A DNA stretch of 64,000 nucleotides from CAVSXS01 sp963767715 (GTDB lineage Bacteria; Chloroflexota; Ktedonobacteria; Ktedonobacterales; Ktedonobacteraceae). A program made the position numbers and the translations under genes. Numbering within the stretch: position 1 is the stretch's first letter; every line of letters begins with the position of its first letter. The stretch spans positions 70,536 to 134,535 of the forward strand of contig CAVYFA010000019.1 in assembly GCA_963767715.1 (NCBI GenBank), written 5' to 3'. Shown here in pieces: positions 9,378 through 17,834 of this stretch. Below the pieces are notes generated by a model. The model was not told the DNA's origin. It was given only the letters and a program-made list of their open reading frames with translations, and did no database searches.

Positions 9378-9842
9378 GTGTTGGGAGCAAACGATGCTTT
9401 TCCAGCATTGCTGTCGAAGAGGAAAGAAGGCCAGCTAGCACAGAAACGAGAAGCGAACGTGCCGAAACACTCGCTGCTATCTCCCTCTCTTGAACCAGTC
9501 AAACATCTCAGCACGCGCCTTCAGCGCAAACTCGTCAAACGGGTAAAAAAGCAGCGCAAGCAGTACAGAAGCTCGGGCAAGCCGTATCCGCTGGTGATGA
9601 ACAGGACAGGAACGGAAGAGACACCCGCGGGGCCTGCTTGGGCATCCTCGTTGACCACCGGGCAACGGGTGGCTCTCGCGATTGCTTCACTGGTCCTGCT
9701 CCTGCTGTTGACGTTGGGGTTGGTAGGGATTGCAGCCGCCACCCATGCTGCCAACGGGATAGGCTTCCTGATCCTGGTCGTGGTGGCTCTGTTTACCGCT
9801 GCCGCCGTGATCATCAATATCGTGTTGAACCGCAAGCCGTAG
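9378..9842 (+). CDS. Small two-helix membrane protein
   Basis: Function unknown. The C-terminal 70 residues form two membrane helices (VALAIASLVLLLLLTLGLVG, then IGFLILVVVALFTAAAVIIN), a hairpin with both ends probably cytoplasmic. The N-terminal part, if translated, is very basic (LQRKLVKRVKKQRKQYRSSGK). The frame is open from a GTG at 9378, but an ATG at 9597 would give an 81-residue protein beginning MNRTGTEETPAG just before the helices; neither start has a strong ribosome site. Only the membrane hairpin is well supported. Confidence 0.45.
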   Translation: MLGANDAFPALLSKRKEGQLAQKREANVPKHSLLSPSLEPVKHLSTRLQRKLVKRVKKQRKQYRSSGKPYPLVMNRTGTEETPAGPAWASSLTTGQRVALAIASLVLLLLLTLGLVGIAAATHAANGIGFLILVVVALFTAAAVIINIVLNRKP

Positions 9843-10298
9843 AGGCCCTTGCCCGACGGGTACCGATGGTATCTCGTCTCACACACGTCTTGCATTACAA
9901 CCTCCGCACGGACTGTCGAGCGAGCTTTCCAGTCAAGTGTTGCTGATGAGCGATATGGAATACGAAGGATTGACAGCTCCGATAGCAGATATTATACTTT
10001 CAGTGGGTCAGAATTTTTACGTTTCTTGTAATCTCTCCAGTTGTTCTTTTCGTGTGTCTTTCGCTAGTGCCAGGTACAGTTGAATGCGCTTTTGACTCCC
10101 TCACAGTCGGCAGCCCCACCTGTAAGTGTACGTGCACCTGGAAAGTCGACCCACAAGTGCTTCTCTCTTGCACGAGGGTTACAGCTCTGACAGAAGGGCT
10201 TGTTCCAGACAGGACAAGAGGGATGAAGCCAGGCGTCAGTAAGTCCATCTCTTCAGATTATTGAACAGGTGAGACCTGTTCGGAAAGGCAGAAGCAGC
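9843..10298. other. Intergenic region, no supported gene
   Basis: About 450 bp. Cysteine- and threonine-rich short ORFs on both strands at 10000-10264 have no recognisable family and no ribosome site. A GGAAAGG motif at the right end belongs to the next gene. Confidence 0.35.
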
Positions 10299-10928
10299 AT
10301 GTATGCACACGTCAACTTTGTCCGCAATGAGCAGCCCGCAGGCGAACTGGCCGAAGAGGGAATCAATTTACACCGAGAGTCGATGCTCCCCAAGAGACAG
10401 CAACAGCATAGCGGCTATCAGGGCACACTGCTGCTGGTTGATCAGCCTAGAGGTAGGGCGATTGACATCGATCTGTATGATACGCGAGAGCACCTGCAGG
10501 AGGTCATCCAGCAAGGTCACTATCAGCGGGAGCTGGCCCGCTATCAGCATCTGATAAGCGAACCGCCAGTGCAGGACGTCTATGAGGTCGCTTTTCATGA
10601 TATTGAGATGGGCAGTACGCCTACCTACGGCGGCGTCACGTTAGCACAATTACCATCTGAGAAATTTGATGAGGGGATCAAGATTTTCCGCCACTCGGTC
10701 GTACCCGAGATGAGGCGGTTCAAGGGCTTCAAAGGGACGCTACTGCTGATTAATCGGGAGGCAGGCAAGGCCATGGCGATCGGCATCTATGACACGGAGG
10801 ATGAGATCAAGGCGGTTGAGGAGAGTGGCGAGCGTAACAGACATCTTGCCAAATTTGCGCACCTATTTAGTGCCCCGTCTAGCGGGGAAGAAATTTATAC
10901 GGTCGTTTATTATGGCGTCAGTAAGTGA
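10299..10928 (+). CDS. Tandem ABM-like (ferredoxin-fold) two-domain protein
   Basis: About 209 residues made of two similar halves. Each half shows the same pattern: a hxAEEGINLHRESMLP-type or SEKFDEGIKIFRHSVVPEM helix, then GYQGTLLLVDQPRGRAIDIDLYDT or GFKGTLLLINREAGKAMAIGIYDT, a charged helix, and a closing Val-rich strand. This is the dimeric alpha+beta barrel layout of antibiotic-biosynthesis-monooxygenase-like proteins, here fused as an internal duplication so one chain could form the barrel alone. The ATG at 10299 has GGAAAGG about ten bases upstream; I reject the longer start at 10269. Substrate and role are unknown; many such proteins are stress or small-molecule-handling enzymes. Confidence 0.7.
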   Translation: MYAHVNFVRNEQPAGELAEEGINLHRESMLPKRQQQHSGYQGTLLLVDQPRGRAIDIDLYDTREHLQEVIQQGHYQRELARYQHLISEPPVQDVYEVAFHDIEMGSTPTYGGVTLAQLPSEKFDEGIKIFRHSVVPEMRRFKGFKGTLLLINREAGKAMAIGIYDTEDEIKAVEESGERNRHLAKFAHLFSAPSSGEEIYTVVYYGVSK

Positions 10929-10969
10929 GGTCCCAATAAACTTGATGTTGTGGCATTTCCATGTACACA

Positions 10970-10996
10970 GGTACAGCCCCTTACTGGGGCTGTACC
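10970..10996. repeat. Perfect 11-bp hairpin
   Basis: GGTACAGCCCC and GGGGCTGTACC flank a five-base loop. No T-run follows, so it is a weak terminator candidate at best. It sits between the ABM-like gene and an insertion-sequence remnant and may be an element end. Confidence 0.5.
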
Positions 10997-11121
10997 TGCC
11001 TAAAATTGGCAAGGATATGTATCAAAATGGCGATGATATGGTCCTGTCGTCCCTTTTTGCCATGATTTATTGCTAGAAGGCTGTGGCAATCTTTTCCATA
11101 TTGGTGCTGATAATCTGTAGG

Positions 11122-11382
11122 CATCCTGAGAGGCGAACGGGTACAAAGGCCATGAACAAGACGCACGCCTTCGCCAAGCGCGATGCCACCTTCGAAGCCC
11201 TGGTCGGCTTGCAGTTGTTCGACCACAACTTCCAGCGGGCGCATCGGGCCTTGCTGCTGCCTGCTGCCGATGGCGTGCATCGCTATCAGCAGCGCTCTCC
11301 GGCCATGGCACCGGGGCTGACTGATCATCGCTGGTCGTTTTTAGAATTGTTGACCACTCGCGTTCCTACCACCCCTTTATAG
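11122..11382 (+). pseudogene. C-terminal remnant of a transposase
   Basis: The frame encodes KAMNKTHAFAKRDATFEALVG, VGLQLFDHNFQRAHRALL, RYQQRSPAMAPGLTDHRWSF and ELLTTRVPTTPL. The pattern of a His-Arg-rich middle followed by YQQRSPAMAPGLTDHRW matches, as I remember them, the C-terminal ends of IS1-like transposases common in Chloroflexota. Only the last 85 or so residues exist; the catalytic part is gone and no second inverted repeat was found. It marks a past insertion just upstream of the kinase gene. Confidence 0.55.
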
Positions 11383-11574
11383 GGTCACTACCAAATTTTG
11401 TGAATATCAATAAAATTGTTAGGGGAACGGATACCATTAAATGATATTTGATGAAACAACTTGAAATATTGACATTAAATTTTTCTTTGTTAAACTTAAC
11501 AATATCTTTCCTCATTTTGGAGTATAAAGATAACGTATTGGTTGTTTTGTTGATGTCGAGAGGTTGGAGTTGTC

Positions 11575-13557
11575 ATGAGCGAGCATGGCTATCTTGGCCG
11601 GTGTATCGGCAACTATCGCATTGTGGCTTCCCTGGGCAGCGGCGGCTTTGGCAGCGTGTATCGGAGCGTGCATACCATTCTGTCCGAGCGCACCGTCGCT
11701 ATCAAGATCCTGCACACTTATCTTGATTCCAGGGAGGAATGCGAACGCTTCTTGCAAGAAGCGCGTTTGCTGGAGTACCTGCACCATCCCCACATTCTGC
11801 GTATCCTGGATGTCGGCATCGATGAGCGCGTCCCCTACCTGGTCGCCGAGTTTGCTCCCAATGGCTCTCTACGCGACCTCATTAAGCGCTCTGCTCCACA
11901 GCTCTTGCCGGTAGACATCTCCCTCTCTATCCTCTCGCAGGTCGGCGAAGCGCTGGAATACGCACATCAGCAGCATATCGTGCACCGCGATCTCAAACCC
12001 GAAAATATCCTCTTCGATGCAAATGGCTCAGCGATTCTTGCTGATTTCGGAATAGCAGCCGAATTGACCACGAGCAGCGTCAAGCAAGTGACGGTGACCG
12101 GAACGCCCTCGTACATGGCGCCCGAGCAGTTTCAAGGCATCGCGTCGAAAGAGAGTGACCAGTATGCCCTGGCGTGCATCGCATATGAACTGGTGACGCG
12201 ACGGGCGCCATTTACGGCTCCTGATTTCTTTGCTCTAGGGTTCAAGCACCTGACGGAGCAACCGGTTCCTCCCACCCTGCTTAATCCCACCCTGCCGGTC
12301 GGGATCGAGGCGGCAATCCTGAAGGCGATGTCCAAACAGCGAGGGGAGCGCTATGTCGAGATGCGCGCCTTTCTGGCGGCGCTGCAGGGGAACGACGGTC
12401 CCTCCAACTCGATGGCCATCCCCACCTTACAAAGGCAACAAGCGTCGATGCTGTCTGCGTATATACCAACATTGCCCAACTCCACGGCGCCGGTCTCTCA
12501 GACTATAGTACAAGCAAGCTCGCCTGAGCTGTACTGGCACGGGAGACCGCATATGGTGCAACAGAGTGTTCAGGAAACAATTACCACTGCCGGGCAAGGA
12601 CCGGTGACACCACTGCCCCCGACACCCATATCACAGCATCCCGAGGGAGATTACACGTTTACTTGGCCATCGCCATATTCCACTATCGGCAATGAGCGAA
12701 ACGGAGGCTCTGCTCTACAGGAGCCTCTCACGCCAACTCCTGCACTGGCAGCGTGGGTTCCTCCTACCTACGAGGGAAGATCACGGGAGGAGACTGGACA
12801 AGCGTTTCCTCTTAGTGGAGGAACAGGGAATGCAGCCGCCTTCTCTTCAGCACGTCAACGCGGTGCCGGGCGTCGGAAGACGATTGTTGCCATCGCCGGT
12901 GGAGCAGTGGCGCTGGCCATTGTGGCGTCATTGCTCTTTGTGGTTCTTCCTTTCGTACATTCGCCGCACGCGGCTACAAATACGGGCAACACAACATTGA
13001 ATGGAACGTCTATCACAATGAAGCCATCGAGCAGCCCGACATCGCATTCGACCACAACCGTTGGATCTAATGGGAGTTCGAAGCCACAAGCGACACCCAC
13101 ATCTCCACTAAACCCGACGCCCGTATCCACGCCTGTATCGACTTCCACCCCCAATCCGACATCTACCCCTGTGATATCAGAAACCCTCACGGTAAACTAC
13201 ATCGATTCAAATGCTACTGGCACAGAAGTATCGACACAGCATACCTACAGTGGAAAGGTTCGCCTTACCATAAGCGGATATGGCCACGCATACTCAACAA
13301 CGTATTCTGATGCATTCTACATCTACACCGATAAGTCGGGGAATCCGCTTGCTACGCCTTACACTGATATCCGCTGGGTGCTCTATATTAATGGGAGCGA
13401 GGCTCAAGATTCTGTGGGGCTACCTGCTTACAATAGTTCTCATGGCTACATCGTTACTATGAATTTGAGCCAGCCGGGTACCATTAACTTTGGTATACGC
13501 GATAGCGAGAACTCAGATAATTCTGGTTCTTTAAGGATCACGGTTCAACAAGAATAG
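11575..13557 (+). CDS. Receptor-type Ser/Thr protein kinase with extracellular domain
   Basis: Membrane Hanks-type kinase of 660 residues. The kinase domain (about 10-275) has the glycine loop GSGGFGSV, the Lys of VAIKIL, catalytic HRDLKPEN near 136, DFG near 156 and the APE motif (MAPEQF), so it should be active. A Pro/Ser/Gln-rich juxtamembrane stretch follows, then basic RQRGAGRRK and one membrane helix (VAIAGGAVALAIVASLLFVVL, about 439-460). Outside the cell come a Ser/Thr/Pro linker (TPVSTPVSTSTPNPTSTP) and a beta-rich domain of about 120 residues, presumably the sensor. The ATG at 11575 follows GTTGGAG. It is directly followed by a broken dtd copy, so the locus has been rearranged. Confidence 0.9.
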   Translation: MSEHGYLGRCIGNYRIVASLGSGGFGSVYRSVHTILSERTVAIKILHTYLDSREECERFLQEARLLEYLHHPHILRILDVGIDERVPYLVAEFAPNGSLRDLIKRSAPQLLPVDISLSILSQVGEALEYAHQQHIVHRDLKPENILFDANGSAILADFGIAAELTTSSVKQVTVTGTPSYMAPEQFQGIASKESDQYALACIAYELVTRRAPFTAPDFFALGFKHLTEQPVPPTLLNPTLPVGIEAAILKAMSKQRGERYVEMRAFLAALQGNDGPSNSMAIPTLQRQQASMLSAYIPTLPNSTAPVSQTIVQASSPELYWHGRPHMVQQSVQETITTAGQGPVTPLPPTPISQHPEGDYTFTWPSPYSTIGNERNGGSALQEPLTPTPALAAWVPPTYEGRSREETGQAFPLSGGTGNAAAFSSARQRGAGRRKTIVAIAGGAVALAIVASLLFVVLPFVHSPHAATNTGNTTLNGTSITMKPSSSPTSHSTTTVGSNGSSKPQATPTSPLNPTPVSTPVSTSTPNPTSTPVISETLTVNYIDSNATGTEVSTQHTYSGKVRLTISGYGHAYSTTYSDAFYIYTDKSGNPLATPYTDIRWVLYINGSEAQDSVGLPAYNSSHGYIVTMNLSQPGTINFGIRDSENSDNSGSLRITVQQE

Positions 13558-13782
13558 AGAACTGCTCGACATCGGCGGCCAGGCGCTGGTCGTCTCGCAG
13601 TTCACCCTTTACGCCGATACGCGCAGGGGTCGCCGTCCTGGCTTTACCGATGCTGCGCCGCCATCCCAAGCAGAGCCCCTCGTGGAGCGCTTCAAGGAGG
13701 CGCTGGCTGGCTTTGGCCTCACAGTAGCGGGCGGCATTATTCGGGGCATATATGCAAGTCGAGTTGGTGAATACTACTCGTA
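13558..13782 (+). pseudogene. Truncated second copy of the dtd 3' end
   Basis: From about 13561 to 13775 the sequence parallels the 3' half of the intact dtd at 20821-21267, including the segments coding SQFTLYADTRRGRR and LVERFK. The copies differ at many positions, one extra T near 13738 shifts the frame, and similarity stops at the GTTGGTGAA shared by both. There is no start codon. It begins within four bases of the kinase stop, so it is a rearrangement scar rather than a gene. Confidence 0.8.
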
Positions 13783-13825
13783 ACAGCACCTGCGTAGGGA
13801 GTGTTCATGCTCCCCTTCTGTATGC

Positions 13826-14920
13826 TCATAGGACTTGCACTCCTGCCACCCAGACACTCCGAATGGCACATGTGGCTGCAATATCCTGAGTCGGGTCTCC
13901 CTCAACGAGCACCAGGTCCGCTCGGCGTCCAGGTTCAATGACGCCACGATCGCTAAAGCCGAAATATTCAGCAGGTAATACGGTTGCAGACCGCAGGGCC
14001 TCAACGGGTGTCAGACCAGCCTCAACCAGCAACCCTAATTCATCATGCAGTGCTTTCCCGTGTGGAATCTGTGCGGGCGAAGCAGTCCCTTGATTCGCGT
14101 CCGTTCCGGCCAGGATGGTGACGCCTGCCCGGCGGAACGCTGTCACTGTCGATCGAGCATGAGCATAATCGACACTGGAACCAGCATGGGTTGGGAGGCG
14201 TGCTGCATTGCTTGCCACGGCACGCATCATGATTAAGGTTGGCACTGACACGATGCCTCGCTTCGCAATTGAGGACGTCAGATTGTCGTCAACCTCTGCA
14301 TCGATGGGAGCGTGGGTGAGAATGTCTACTCCTGCCTCAGCAGCGATAGTGAATGCGGCTAAGGTGGTGACATGAGCGATCACTTTCAGACTTGCCTTGT
14401 GAGCGGCCTCAACAATTGCAGCGATGGTGGCAATGTCGAGCGCAGCAGGACCCATTCGTTGAGGGTCCTCAACGATCACTTTAATGTAATCGGAACCATC
14501 CGCAACGCGATCAGCCACGAAGCGGTTCGCATCGGCGGGGCCTGCCACCGCACTTGAAGCAGGGAAGCCCATGCGAGTCGTCTGTATCCCTCCTGGGGCA
14601 CTCGCTGGATTTCCAGCACCACGAATATCGGCTAGCCCTTGTTGATGACGCAGTGAATCGGTCACTGCCATTGATTGCGAAGCCATATCGAGCAGAGTTG
14701 TACAGCCCCAGCGCGTCCCTTGTTCGAGCTCAGCGACATTTCTCAGATGGACATGGGAGTCGATGAAGCCAGGCAGAAGCGTTCCATGCCGTGCGTCAAC
14801 CGTCCTCTCAGCAGTCGTGGCAGCAGAGATAACCCCATTATCAATGACCACCGTGCGTTCCCCGGTTAAGGCGTTGCCGTCAAACACTTTGACATGCGTA
14901 ATGGCGATTGCTTCAGACAT
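13826..14920 (-). CDS. Amidohydrolase (imidazolonepropionase-like)
   Basis: Metal-dependent hydrolase of 364 residues. It has the small N-terminal beta domain typical of the superfamily (ITHVKVFDG), the first metal motif GFIDSHVHLRN, the Lys-containing strand DYIKVIVEDP, the histidine VIAHVTTLAA, the HAPIDAEV segment and the Asp in ILAGTDANQG; the C-terminal GRRADLVLVEGDP closes the beta sandwich. The ATG at 14920 has GGAAGGAAAG upstream and is far better than the much longer frame reaching 15121, which overlaps the regulator. Substrate unknown. It lies one base after the frameshifted gntR on the same strand and may be co-transcribed with it, pointing to a role in the catabolic cluster. Confidence 0.85.
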   Translation of the reverse strand: MSEAIAITHVKVFDGNALTGERTVVIDNGVISAATTAERTVDARHGTLLPGFIDSHVHLRNVAELEQGTRWGCTTLLDMASQSMAVTDSLRHQQGLADIRGAGNPASAPGGIQTTRMGFPASSAVAGPADANRFVADRVADGSDYIKVIVEDPQRMGPAALDIATIAAIVEAAHKASLKVIAHVTTLAAFTIAAEAGVDILTHAPIDAEVDDNLTSSIAKRGIVSVPTLIMMRAVASNAARLPTHAGSSVDYAHARSTVTAFRRAGVTILAGTDANQGTASPAQIPHGKALHDELGLLVEAGLTPVEALRSATVLPAEYFGFSDRGVIEPGRRADLVLVEGDPTQDIAATCAIRSVWVAGVQVL

Positions 14921-14921
14921 T

Positions 14922-15618
14922 CTATGCTTTCCTTCCCTGTTCAAGCAATTTCGTGACATGCGCGATGGTCTGTTGAATATGGTGCCGCACCGCATTGGCA
15001 GCACGGAGCGGGTCGTTTGCCTGGCAGGCGGCAAGAATCTCACGATGTTCCGCGTCGAGGCGCTCTGCATCTCTAGGAACATCAGCTGCTGCATAGAGGT
15101 GGTTGTAGGCAAGCGAGGCATTGCGCAGTTCCTCGATCATCGTGACCAGCCGCGAACGCTCCCCAAGCCTATACAATCGCAAGTGGAACTGTTGATTTCA
15201 GCTCTACATAGCGAACGGCATTGTTGGTGGCGAGCATCTCATCGAGGAGGGCAATCAGTGGAGGGGCATCCTGAGCCTGGAAGTGTACAGCAGCTTTCTC
15301 GGCGGCCAGCATCTCCAGCGCCATGCGAATTTCATAATGCTCGATGAGATCCTGAATGGCAGGTAAGAACACCCTGACTCCCCGGTGGGGGTCGATTTGC
15401 ACCAGGCCATCACTTTGCAGCAGTCCAAAAGCCTCGCGGACGGGCGTTGTACTGACCCCAAAGCGCTGAGCGATCTCATTCTGACGCAACCGGGTGCCTG
15501 CGGCGAGCTGTCCATTGACGATTTCCTCCCGCAGAGCCGCCGCAATCTGCTCCGCCATCGTGATTTTTGTGAGGAGAGTTGTTTGAATGCCCTTTCCTGC
15601 GTGTGCCGTCGCGTTCAT
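14922..15618 (-). pseudogene. GntR-family (FCD) regulator, frameshifted
   Basis: DNA-binding regulator, probably a repressor of the divergent catabolic genes. The first frame (ATG 15618) has the winged-helix motif NEIAQRFGVSTTPVREAFGLL and the start of the FCD ligand-binding domain (IEHYEIRMALEMLAAEKAA), and runs out at RYVELKSTVPLAIV before a TAG. The second frame continues with QFHLRLYRLGERSRLVTMIEE, LRNASLAYNHL and a final HHIQQTIAHVTKLL, exactly as FCD domains do. Skipping one A near 15190-15196 joins them at KSQFHLRLY. The joined protein would be about 231 residues, a normal length for the family. The operator-like palindrome lies just ahead of the start. Confidence 0.85.
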
Positions 15619-15636
15619 ACGTTTTATTCTTTTCCC

Positions 15637-15666
15637 TTGACAAAAATATGATATATTATGCATAAC
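15637..15666 (+). promoter_or_regulatory. Putative promoter of the catabolic operon
   Basis: TTGACA at 15637-15642 is a perfect -35 match. CATAAC at 15661-15666 is a weak -10 at 18-bp spacing. The -10 lies inside the palindrome at 15646-15675, so a regulator bound there would block polymerase. Confidence 0.45.
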
Positions 15667-15675
15667 ATATCATAT
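15646..15675. promoter_or_regulatory. 30-bp palindrome, probable GntR operator
   Basis: Outer half-sites ATATGATAT and ATATCATAT flank the perfect 10-bp palindrome TTATGCATAA. Across all 30 positions only one symmetric pair is mismatched. It lies between the divergent gntR and hydrolase genes and overlaps the candidate promoter, which is where an FCD-type GntR repressor would bind. Confidence 0.7.
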
Positions 15676-15771
15676 TTTAATATGCTTTGTCTAGAAGGCA
15701 AAGCATGAGTTTCCTCCGGTTCTTGCTGAGGCAGGCCAATCGTTGAGTGGAACGTTCAGAAAGGAACAACT

Positions 15772-16656
15772 ATGGCAAGTCGCTCTGTCAGCGTGGATGC
15801 TGGTAACGTGAAGCTTTCAGGACGCTTCGTTCCAGCGACAAATGGTCAGCCACGAGCGCTTCTGGTTGCACTGCATGGTGGAACCTATTCGAGTAAATAT
15901 TTCGATACCCCTTCGTCAGCATTACTTGAGTTCTGTGCTTCCTCAGGCTACTCGATCATCGCTCTTGACCGCCCCGGCTATGGAACCGCGACATCTGTAC
16001 CCTTTGATCAGCTTTCGTTTGATGGCCAGGTGCCTATTTTACGCCAGGCGCTCGCGGAGATCTGGCAGCGTTACGGCCAGCAATCGGCGGGCATGTTTTT
16101 GATTGGTCATTCGATTGGGGGCATGATCGCCTTGCTGCTCGCGGCAGAAAAACCGCACGAGCACCTGCTCGGCATGAATATGACCGGCTCTGGCGCGCTC
16201 TATAACGAGCAGACCAAAGTCGCCTTTGCGTCTTTAGTCAGTGATGAGCCGACCGTGATGATGGATATCGCGATCAAACTCAGAGCCATGTATGGACCGG
16301 AGTGGTCCTATCCAGCAGAACAGGCTCAGTACGATCCACAGCGCGACGTTCCCACTGCCGCGATAGAACTCGCCGAGGCCCAGCTATGGGGCGTGCGCCT
16401 GCCCGGAGTAGCCGCACAAGTACGCGTACCTGTGCAATTTATCGTTCCTGAGTACGATCATATCTGGCGTCCCGATGCAGAGGCACTCAGCCATGTGGCT
16501 GATATGTTCTCTGCCGCGCCCTTCGTCGATGTAGGCGTGCAGCGCATGGCAGGGCATTCGGTAGAGCTGCATACTCTGGCGCGCGCGTTCTATATGAAAG
16601 TCCTCTCCTTTGCGGAAGAATGCATCCTTTACCATCAAAATCGAGCGAGCATGTAG
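15772..16656 (+). CDS. Alpha/beta hydrolase
   Basis: Serine hydrolase of 294 residues, first gene of the catabolic operon. The oxyanion strand LLVALHGGTYSS, the nucleophile elbow GHSIGG, the acid in VPEYDHIW and the final histidine in MAGHSVELH give a complete catalytic triad. Cluster context allows a role as the C-C bond hydrolase acting on a ring-cleavage product, or as an esterase that releases the aromatic substrate; sequence alone does not separate these. The ATG at 15772 follows AAAGGAAC. The palindromic operator lies 100 bp upstream. Its end is 60 bp from the next gene's start. Confidence 0.85.
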   Translation: MASRSVSVDAGNVKLSGRFVPATNGQPRALLVALHGGTYSSKYFDTPSSALLEFCASSGYSIIALDRPGYGTATSVPFDQLSFDGQVPILRQALAEIWQRYGQQSAGMFLIGHSIGGMIALLLAAEKPHEHLLGMNMTGSGALYNEQTKVAFASLVSDEPTVMMDIAIKLRAMYGPEWSYPAEQAQYDPQRDVPTAAIELAEAQLWGVRLPGVAAQVRVPVQFIVPEYDHIWRPDAEALSHVADMFSAAPFVDVGVQRMAGHSVELHTLARAFYMKVLSFAEECILYHQNRASM

Positions 16657-16715
16657 AGAGGAATCTCATTGAGGGGATACCTCTTTCATCTGAACACATG
16701 AAGAGGAGAAAAGAA

Positions 16716-17336
16716 ATGTCACAGGTATCTGAAGGGAAGACCTTCACTCGGCCTATCTTACATCACTTCAATCTGAAGACGGGGCGTCTCCAGGAGATGA
16801 TTGAGTGGTACGGTACCGTGGTGGGCATGACATCAAACTATACATTTCCAGGTGGGGCCTGGCTCACCAATGACGAGGCCAACCACCGCCTCGCGTTATT
16901 GGTCTCGCCACAGTTGAGCGACGACCCTGACAAGCTGATGCACAACGGTTTCCATCATAGCGCCTTCGAGTACCCGTCGATGGGGGATCTGCTCGACACC
17001 TACTCGCGTCTGAAGGCTCTTGGTATCGAGCCACATGCCAGTCTCGATCATGGCTTGACCACCTCCTTCTACTATGAAGACCCTGACGGCAACAGTGTCG
17101 AACTGCAAGTCGACAATTTCGGGAGCTGGCAGGAATCCAGCGAGTGGACGCGTACCTCACCGCAATTTGCCGCTAACCCCATTGGGATGCCCGTCGATCC
17201 TGATAAGATGGTGGCCGCACACGAGGCTGGAGCCTCCTTCGCCGAACTGCACGAGCGGGCCTACGCCGGCGAGTTCCAGCCCTCTCGCCCGCAGGATTTA
17301 CATGTACCACTGGGCGATCCGCGCTCTCCGTTGTAG
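16716..17336 (+). CDS. VOC-family extradiol dioxygenase-like protein
   Basis: Glyoxalase-fold protein of 206 residues resembling type I extradiol ring-cleavage dioxygenases. Candidate metal ligands are the histidine in ILHHFNLKT, the one in NGFHHSAFEY and the glutamate in DPDGNSVELQVD; the tyrosine in SFYYEDPDG also matches the family. A single-module form of this size is seen in one-domain dioxygenases. In this cluster it would cleave a catechol produced by the FAD monooxygenase. I start at the ATG at 16716 because AAGAGGAG lies directly upstream; an in-frame ATG at 16698 lies on the ribosome site itself. The longer frame from 16620 overlaps the hydrolase and is unlikely. Confidence 0.8.
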   Translation: MSQVSEGKTFTRPILHHFNLKTGRLQEMIEWYGTVVGMTSNYTFPGGAWLTNDEANHRLALLVSPQLSDDPDKLMHNGFHHSAFEYPSMGDLLDTYSRLKALGIEPHASLDHGLTTSFYYEDPDGNSVELQVDNFGSWQESSEWTRTSPQFAANPIGMPVDPDKMVAAHEAGASFAELHERAYAGEFQPSRPQDLHVPLGDPRSPL

Positions 17337-17379
17337 TCGAGGTGATAGAGGATGTTCTTTACATTCAATTGGAGGCACT

Positions 17380-17739
17380 ATGCGCATGTTTGTGCTGATC
17401 TCTCGTTTCCAGAAGCCGTTCGAGGAGGTCAATCGCTCCTTCATATCGCACAGCGCGTGGGTACAACGGAACTACGAATCTGGGCGATTTCTCGTCTCTG
17501 GACGGCGTGAACCCCTCATCGGGGGCATCATTGTGGCACGAGCGTCGAGCGAACAGGAGCTGCGTGAAGTTTTGCATACAGACCCCTACCAACAGCAGGG
17601 GCTCGCAGAGTACGAGATTTTTGCCTTCGAGGCCACTGAGTTTCCCAAGCGGAGTAGCGGGTTTGAGGCATTTGCTTCGAGTCCGCTACGTGAACTGCCA
17701 CCTATATTAGAATCTGAAGGTTCATCTGCCCACGAATAG
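17380..17739 (+). CDS. YCII-family small protein
   Basis: About 119 residues. The first 95 match the YCII dimeric fold: MFVLISRFQKPFEEV, the conserved histidine in SFISHSAWVQR, GRFLVSGRREPLIGG, and LREVLHTDPYQQQGLAEYEIFAF, where Asp and His are the residues usually proposed as catalytic. The remaining 25 residues are a low-complexity tail. Related proteins include chloromuconolactone dehalogenase-like enzymes and uncharacterised helpers. GGAGG at 17371 lies four bases before ATG 17380 and ten before an in-frame ATG at 17386, so the start is uncertain by two residues. Its position between a dioxygenase and a monooxygenase suggests it handles a ring-cleavage or lactone intermediate. Confidence 0.8.
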   Translation: MRMFVLISRFQKPFEEVNRSFISHSAWVQRNYESGRFLVSGRREPLIGGIIVARASSEQELREVLHTDPYQQQGLAEYEIFAFEATEFPKRSSGFEAFASSPLRELPPILESEGSSAHE

Positions 17740-17834
17740 GGCCGTGGATTGCATCATTTGAAGGACGATCGTCCATAAGGAAACATGATGGTGAAAGTCG
17801 AGACTTGCGCCTATGTGATGTGAGGGGTTGTACC

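Noticed and set aside
5988..15618. Programmed +1 frameshifting in pyrD, the secreted protein and gntR
   Set aside because: All three meet a stop at TAG G or TAA C soon after the break, but conserved residues are regained only if the shift occurs earlier, the sites share no slippery sequence, and the other split genes have no nearby stop.
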